A stretch of 11,100 nt of DNA from Deltaproteobacteria bacterium RBG_16_44_11 (GTDB taxonomy: Bacteria; Desulfobacterota; Syntrophia; Syntrophales; Smithellaceae): contig MGQN01000015.1 in NCBI GenBank assembly GCA_001797845.1, positions 9,369-20,468 on the forward strand, in the 5' to 3' direction. Of this stretch, positions 7,366-11,100 are shown piece after piece (the stretch's first letter is position 1; each line of letters begins with the position of its first letter). The translations under genes and the position numbers were made by a program. The notes below the pieces were generated by a model, which was given only the letters and a program-made list of their open reading frames with translations, was not told the DNA's origin and did no database searches.

Positions 7366-7526
7366 TACCAATTCTAAATCACCACGCTATTTTTGTTGGC
7401 AGTTCAGCCCGGCGCATGCCTGGGTCGTTGTCGGCTTCCTCACCGTATATACAACGCGTGACCTTTAGGTTATACGCCTCGTCGCCTCCGCCTAGCCACC
7501 TCAATATCATCTTTGATTTAGATTAG
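7362..7526. repeat. GC-rich element with terminal inverted repeats (candidate dispersed repeat/MITE or structured RNA)
   Basis: TCTAAATC (7373-7380) and GATTTAGA (7515-7522) are perfect inverted repeats. CTAAT (7362-7366) and ATTAG (7522-7526) extend them if a 6-base spacer (7367-7372) in the left arm is skipped. The 120 bases at 7381-7500 are 57-58% G+C, above the neighbouring genes and far above the other gaps. Inside are a CCCGGC / GCC-T-GGG hairpin (7408-7424), CGTATA (7444-7449) facing TATACG (7471-7476), and ACCTTTAGGT (7461-7470) within that pair. No ORF is convincing on either strand. High G+C, palindromic ends and abutment on a gene end fit an inserted short element; copies elsewhere cannot be checked here. 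No target-site duplication is evident. Confidence 0.5.
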
Positions 7527-7554
7527 GCCGTAGACGTAAAAAACTTCTTAACTT

Positions 7555-7589
7555 TTGCAATTGGCATTAAACAATGATATGAAAATGAT
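7555..7589 (+). promoter_or_regulatory. Possible promoter for the DUF39 gene
   Basis: Two overlapping candidates have 17-base spacers: TTGCAA (7555-7560) with TATGAA (7578-7583), and TTGGCA (7561-7566) with AATGAT (7584-7589). Either would start the transcript about 25-35 bases before the ATG. Each is a 4-5 of 6 match per box. A promoter is expected here because the upstream gap is long and structured. Confidence 0.35.
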
Positions 7590-7621
7590 GTAATTATATC
7601 CGTACAAGAAAAAGTTAAAGC

Positions 7622-8797
7622 ATGAAAAAATTTAAAGTCAAAAAAACATTTCAAGAAATTAATGAAAAAATCAAAAATGGGCGTGCCGTAGTCATAACCG
7701 CCGAAGAAATGATCGATATTGTGGAAAGACACGGCGAAATTGAAGCGGCGCGTAAAATCGATGTAGTAACTACCGGAACTTTCAGTCCCATGTGCTCTTC
7801 GGGCGCTTTTCTTAATTTCGGACACACATCACCGCGTATTCGGGCATCCAAAGTCTGGTTAAACGATGTACCAGCTTATGGAGGTATTGCCGCTGTGGAC
7901 TGCTACATCGGCGCGACGGAGGTTGTGGAAGGTGATCCACTCAACAGCGTTTATCCCGGAGAATTTAATTACGGCGGCGGGCACGTCCTCGAAGATTTTG
8001 TCAGTGGAAATGTTATCAAACTGCGCGCCGAAGGTTACGGTACGGATTGTTATCCCGCAAGAAAATACGAAAGAAACATAACGATCAATGATTTACAGGA
8101 CGCCATTTTGTTTAATCCGCGCAATGCTTATCAAAATTACAATTGCGCCGTTAATTTATCCGACACGACAATTTACACATATATGGGAATGCTGCGTCCA
8201 CGAATGGCCAACGCCGCTTACGCCACCTCAGGACAATTAAGCCCTTTATTCAATGACCCTTATTATAGGACTATCGGTGTCGGCACGCGAATATTTTTAG
8301 GCGGAGCCCAGGGATTTATCGCCTGGCCCGGCACCCAGCATAATCCCAACGTGCCGCGTACGGCTAATGGTGTTCCTAAACAGGGAGCCGGCACAATTGC
8401 CGTCGTAGGCAATTTGAAAGAAATGATCCCGGAATGGCTGGCCGGCGCCAGTATTTTAGGCTATGGCGTTTCTTTGTTCGTAGGGATAGGAATTCCCATC
8501 CCCATTTTGGATGAAGAAATGGCGCGCTTTACAGCAGTCAAAGATGAAGACATTTATACCCAGATTTATGATTACAGCATGGATTACCCCAAGGGTAAAC
8601 CAAAACCCCTGGCGGAAGTCAGTTACAAAGATTTGCGCAGCGGAACAATACTTATCAATGAGAAAAAAGTTATAACAGCTCCTTTATCCAGTTATTACAA
8701 ATCCGGACAAATTGCTAACATCCTTAAAGAATGGATAGAAAAAGGTAATTTTCTGTTGGGTGAACCTCAGCAAATTTTGCCTTCCGTACAAATTTAA
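7622..8797 (+). CDS. DUF39 (COG1900) homocysteine biosynthesis protein
   Basis: This 391-residue protein belongs to the DUF39/HcyBio family, represented by Methanosarcina MA1821. That protein takes part in making homocysteine from aspartate semialdehyde and sulfide, bypassing the usual acyl-homoserine route. Family features seen are GTFSPMCSSGAFLNFGH (52-68, with C58), YGGGHVLEDFVSGN (117-130), GYGTDCYPRK-like GYGTDCYPARK (138-148, with C143), FNPRNAYQNYNCAVN (164-178), a GTRIFLGGAQGFIAWPGTQH core (221-240) and a C-terminal tail near IPIPILDEEM. C58 and C143 are the likely functional cysteines, by analogy. There is no CBS domain or signal peptide. The 4Fe-4S/NIL partner often encoded beside such genes is not adjacent. 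The ATG is preceded only by a weak purine-rich site. It appears monocistronic, between the GC-rich element and an AT-rich gap. Function is inferred from the family. Confidence 0.9.
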   Translation: MKKFKVKKTFQEINEKIKNGRAVVITAEEMIDIVERHGEIEAARKIDVVTTGTFSPMCSSGAFLNFGHTSPRIRASKVWLNDVPAYGGIAAVDCYIGATEVVEGDPLNSVYPGEFNYGGGHVLEDFVSGNVIKLRAEGYGTDCYPARKYERNITINDLQDAILFNPRNAYQNYNCAVNLSDTTIYTYMGMLRPRMANAAYATSGQLSPLFNDPYYRTIGVGTRIFLGGAQGFIAWPGTQHNPNVPRTANGVPKQGAGTIAVVGNLKEMIPEWLAGASILGYGVSLFVGIGIPIPILDEEMARFTAVKDEDIYTQIYDYSMDYPKGKPKPLAEVSYKDLRSGTILINEKKVITAPLSSYYKSGQIANILKEWIEKGNFLLGEPQQILPSVQI

Positions 8798-9068
8798 TTA
8801 TCTCTTTTTCATTTATTAATATTTCCTGCCTTTGTTTTAACCAGTAACAACTCGTATAACTATTTACAAATATCAGCCTTTCAGCATCTCTTAAGTCAGC
8901 CGTTTAACGATAAACCTATTATCAAATTAACATAAATATTTGTAATTATTTACTTTATCATTTAATATTAATCGATATTAATTAATTTCAACTATTATTA
9001 AACTTTTTTCTTGACTTTTACTTTAAAATAGTGTTTTTAGCAATCATAGTGAGGTGAAGCTTTAATCT
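8798..9068. other. AT-rich intergenic region with inverted repeats
   Basis: About 270 bases without a credible gene, mostly A+T. TTACAAATAT (8864-8873) and ATATTTGTAA (8936-8945) are perfect inverted repeats 62 bases apart. They extend to 13 bases with one mismatch (8861-8873, 8936-8948). ATTAAT-CGAT-ATTAAT (8967-8982) is a compact palindrome. TTGACT (9011-9016) is a fair -35 box, but no good -10 lies at 16-18 bases; TAAAAT (9024-9029) is too close. GAGGTG (9051-9056) is the ribosome binding site of the next gene, with a 12-base spacer. The region probably holds the 3' end of the DUF39 transcript and the control region of the genes downstream. Confidence 0.45.
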
Positions 9069-9266
9069 ATGGTAGATAATATTAAGAAAAATAGAGTAAA
9101 AAAATTCCGAGAGACAATACCTTTAAGCGTAGCTGAGTTAGCCAGAAAGGCCGGGTTAACTCCACAAACGATTGCTAAAATGGAAAAAGGATTGTCCACA
9201 AGGAAAAATTCGGAATTGAAAGTAGCCAAGGCATTGCAAAAACCATATGAGGAAGTTTTTTCTTGA
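9069..9266 (+). CDS. Small Xre/Cro-type helix-turn-helix protein
   Basis: A 65-residue protein that is almost entirely one Cro/C1-type DNA-binding domain. After a basic N-terminus (KKNRVKKFRE), helices 2 and 3 form the HTH: LSVAELARKAGLTPQTIAKMEKG (19-41). The usual C-terminal helices follow, ending in VAKALQKPYEEVFS, which matches the family's 'A-x-AL-x-V-x-x-x-x-LF' tail. It has no second domain, so it would bind DNA as a dimer or through partners. It lies 61 bases before ftsB and is followed by pilM. The position suggests a local regulator of these genes or of itself, perhaps through the palindromes upstream; this is inference. The ATG 9069 start gives a normal-length domain. Confidence 0.85.
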   Translation: MVDNIKKNRVKKFRETIPLSVAELARKAGLTPQTIAKMEKGLSTRKNSELKVAKALQKPYEEVFS

Positions 9267-9327
9267 AAAGGCAACAGATAGACATGATGGATTTCTGCCA
9301 TTTTGAGTGCGGGAGAAAGTTTTCTAA

Positions 9328-9594
9328 ATGAAGATAGGCAGGTATCTCGTTGTTTTTTTACTGGTTATGGCTCTTTTGATAACGTTCGGCAACCGAGGAC
9401 TTGTTGATAATTATTTAATGAATAAGCGGCTGGCCGAGTTAAAGTTCCAAAATGATGAAATAGCAATAGAAAATAAGGAATTGAAGAGGAAAATACTTTT
9501 ATTGCGTGACGACTTAACCTATATTGAAATGTTAGCCCGCAGCGAATTAGGCATGGTTCGAGAAGGAGATATTGTTTACCGGCTAACAAAATGA
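9328..9594 (+). CDS. ftsB: FtsB/DivIC-family septum formation initiator
   Basis: FtsB/DivIC proteins are bitopic divisome components that form a complex with FtsL and FtsQ and signal septal peptidoglycan synthesis. The 88-residue protein has a short cytoplasmic tip (MKIGR), one membrane segment (about 6-21), and a periplasmic coiled coil (about 30-65: AELKFQNDEIAIENKELKRK). It ends with the family's conserved stretch EMLARSELGMVREGDIVYRL (67-86), whose 'LG-x-V-x-x-GE-x-V' pattern supports the call. A GGAG (9312-9315) lies 12 bases upstream of the ATG. In many bacteria ftsB is next to eno; here it follows a small HTH gene and precedes pilM by 41 bases, possibly in one transcript. A DivIC versus FtsB label cannot be settled from sequence alone. 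Confidence 0.85.
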   Translation: MKIGRYLVVFLLVMALLITFGNRGLVDNYLMNKRLAELKFQNDEIAIENKELKRKILLLRDDLTYIEMLARSELGMVREGDIVYRLTK

Positions 9595-9635
9595 CCGGGT
9601 AAACTTTTTAGCTTAAATAACTTGAAGGTGTATTA

Positions 9636-10706
9636 ATGTTAGATATCGGTTCAAAAACCAAGAAACTCGTTGGCCTGGATATCGGAGCAAGTTCATTAAA
9701 ATTGGCCGAAGTCCTGAGCACGGCTAATGGTTATGTTCTTAACCGTTTCTTACAGATTCCTTTGCCCAAAGGCATTATCGTGGAAGGTGTTTTAAATGAT
9801 CCCAAAGCGCTTTCCTTGAAAATCAAAGAACTTTTTTGGAATTCTAGTTGCAGGGGGAAAGGTGTTGTTGCTTCTTTATCCGGAAATTCCGTTGTCGTAA
9901 AAAAAGCAACCTTCGCCCAAATGGATGAAACAGAGCTACGCGATTTAATCCGTGATGAAGCAGGTAAATATTTGCCTTTTGATAATATGGACGAAGTTAA
10001 TTACGATTTTCAGATTTTGGGTGATAATGAATATAATCCCAATCAAATGGATGTGATTATTGTAGCGGCCAAAAAAGATATGATCGAAACTTATGTTGCT
10101 GCAATTACAGCAGCCGGTCTTAATGTCGCAATTATGGATGTGGATTCTTTCGCTTTGGAAACCATGTATGAAGCTAATTATGAATTTGAGGATAATGAAA
10201 TTGTCGTCATCGTGCGTATAGGCGCGGATCTTACGACAATCAACGTTATTAAAGGCGGCATGTCCATTTTCACCAGAGATTTTACTTTGGGTGGCAACTC
10301 TATTACCCAAGGCTTGCAGGAAAAATATGGTGTGACTTTTGAGGAAGCCGAACAAATTAAAGTCAATGGAATACCCGGCAGCGATCAGGATAATTTGGAC
10401 TTAAGAAATAGTATTCTTGATTTCGCCGAACCGATTTGTTCTGAAATTGAAAGGTCTATTGATTATTTCCGCTCAACTTTCGGAGGCGAATATATTAAGC
10501 GTATATATCTTTCCGGAGGCTCGTCCAAGATTCCCGGACTGGCCGCAAATCTATCACAAAAGTTGAATGTCGATACGGAATTAATCAATCCGCTTTTGAA
10601 AATCGGCTATAATAAAAGAAATATAGATCCAAAGACGGCAGAAAGCATTAAACCCATTGCCGCGGTTGCTATCGGACTGGGTTTGAGGACAATAGGCGAC
10701 AAATGA
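9636..10706 (+). CDS. pilM: Type IV pilus assembly protein PilM
   Basis: PilM is a cytoplasmic actin-like ATP-binding protein. It binds the N-terminus of PilN and, with PilN, PilO and PilP, forms the inner-membrane alignment complex linking the pilus motor to the PilQ secretin. The 356-residue product is full length. It has the phosphate-1 motif VGLDIGASSLKLAEV (12-26), a second glycine motif VRIGADLTTINVIKGG (193-208), TRDFTLGGNSIT (213-224) and the adenosine-type motif IYLSGGSSKIPGLAANL (290-306). In the second motif R194 occupies a place where Asp or Asn is more usual. The ATG has a good site, AAGGTG (9625-9630), 5 bases away. The TGA stop overlaps the pilN ATG (ATGA), so translation is coupled. 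Confidence 0.96.
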   Translation: MLDIGSKTKKLVGLDIGASSLKLAEVLSTANGYVLNRFLQIPLPKGIIVEGVLNDPKALSLKIKELFWNSSCRGKGVVASLSGNSVVVKKATFAQMDETELRDLIRDEAGKYLPFDNMDEVNYDFQILGDNEYNPNQMDVIIVAAKKDMIETYVAAITAAGLNVAIMDVDSFALETMYEANYEFEDNEIVVIVRIGADLTTINVIKGGMSIFTRDFTLGGNSITQGLQEKYGVTFEEAEQIKVNGIPGSDQDNLDLRNSILDFAEPICSEIERSIDYFRSTFGGEYIKRIYLSGGSSKIPGLAANLSQKLNVDTELINPLLKIGYNKRNIDPKTAESIKPIAAVAIGLGLRTIGDK

Positions 10707-11100
10707 TTAAAATTAACCTTTTACCTTATCATGAAAAGGAAAAGAAAGAGAACCTTGCCCGGCAGGTATTTATGATTATCGGCGCATTTGTTATATTTAT
10801 TCTATGTCTTGTCTGGGCGCAAGTTTGGGTGTATTCATCGGTTAAAAATCTGGAGGATAAGATTAAAGACTCGGAGGCAACGCTAACCGTTTTAAATAAA
10901 AAAATTGGCGACCTGGAAAAATTTAAACGTGATAAAGAAGATTTGGAACAAAAAATAGGTGTAATCAAAACATTAGAAGAAAACCGTATGGCTCCGGTAA
11001 AGACCTTAGACGACCTGGCGATGCTTGTTCCGCTTAAAAATATCTGGCTTATTAAGATTACACAGAAAGACAATCGTCTTACTATTGAGGGAAACGGCAG
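10703..11100 (+). CDS. pilN: Type IV pilus assembly protein PilN, 5' part
   Basis: PilN is a bitopic inner-membrane protein of the type IV pilus alignment complex. Its cytoplasmic tip docks into PilM and its periplasmic part pairs with PilO. The visible 132 residues start with the canonical PilM-binding motif INLLP (4-8), followed by a charged stretch and one membrane segment (about 22-44: VFMIIGAFVIFILCLVWAQV). A coiled coil (about 47-92: KNLEDKIKDSEA, then KKIGDLEKFKRDKEDL) and the beginning of the ferredoxin-like periplasmic domain (LDDLAMLVPLKNIWLIKIT) follow. The gene runs off the window edge. It overlaps pilM by 4 bases, and pilO and pilP are expected next. Confidence 0.94.
   Translation, partial: MIKINLLPYHEKEKKENLARQVFMIIGAFVIFILCLVWAQVWVYSSVKNLEDKIKDSEATLTVLNKKIGDLEKFKRDKEDLEQKIGVIKTLEENRMAPVKTLDDLAMLVPLKNIWLIKITQKDNRLTIEGNG

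Noticed and set aside
7866..8081. 71-residue plus-strand ORF inside the DUF39 gene
   Set aside because: It lies out of frame within a clearly conserved protein and has no recognisable features.
9062..9301. 79-residue minus-strand ORF opposite the HTH gene
   Set aside because: It is antisense to the supported HTH domain and shows no domain or start signal.
1..11100. tRNA, rRNA, CRISPR arrays and transposase genes
   Set aside because: No cloverleaf, rRNA-like block, regularly spaced direct repeats or transposase motifs were seen on reading the window.

Overview
The window looks like the chromosome of an anaerobic Gram-negative bacterium, most likely of the old Deltaproteobacteria (Desulfobacterota, perhaps Syntrophales-like). 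Three things point there: the translation/RNA-processing gene order infB - DUF503 - rbfA - nrnA - truB - rpsO - pnp - dut, a DUF39 (COG1900) homocysteine-biosynthesis protein typical of sulfide-using anaerobes, and the start of a pilMN type IV pilus operon. Coding DNA has moderate G+C; gaps are mostly AT-rich, except for one GC-rich gap. The assignment is an inference from gene content, not from a sequence search. All genes read on the + strand.

Region 1 (1-4521) is a tight operon. It holds the 3' part of infB (initiation factor IF-2, GTPase onward), a DUF503/YlxP-like protein, rbfA (30S maturation), nrnA (DHH nanoRNase/pAp phosphatase), truB (tRNA Psi55 synthase) and rpsO (ribosomal protein S15). 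DUF503/rbfA and rbfA/nrnA overlap by 8-11 bases and nrnA/truB are 3 bases apart, so translational coupling is likely. A possible promoter precedes rpsO, whose Shine-Dalgarno sequence is the strongest here.

Region 2 (4522-7365) is pnp (polynucleotide phosphorylase) followed by dut (dUTPase). The rpsO-pnp gap holds a long, nearly continuous stem-loop, placed where E. coli has the RNase III-processed leader used in PNPase autoregulation. The pnp-dut gap holds two more hairpins, the first with a 17-pair stem.

Region 3 (7362-8797) starts with a GC-rich element of about 165 bases bounded by inverted repeats. It begins on the dut stop codon and looks like a dispersed or mobile repeat, or a structured RNA. 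It is followed by the DUF39 gene, transcribed alone and with no ferredoxin-type partner beside it.

Region 4 (8798-11100) has a very AT-rich gap of about 270 bases with inverted repeats. Then come a 65-residue Xre-type regulator, an FtsB/DivIC-like divisome protein, pilM and the 5' part of pilN, which overlaps pilM by 4 bases. The last two belong to the type IV pilus inner-membrane alignment complex. No clearly novel multi-gene system is visible. The best leads are the GC-rich element at 7362-7526, the rpsO-pnp stem, the hairpins after pnp and the orphan DUF39 gene.
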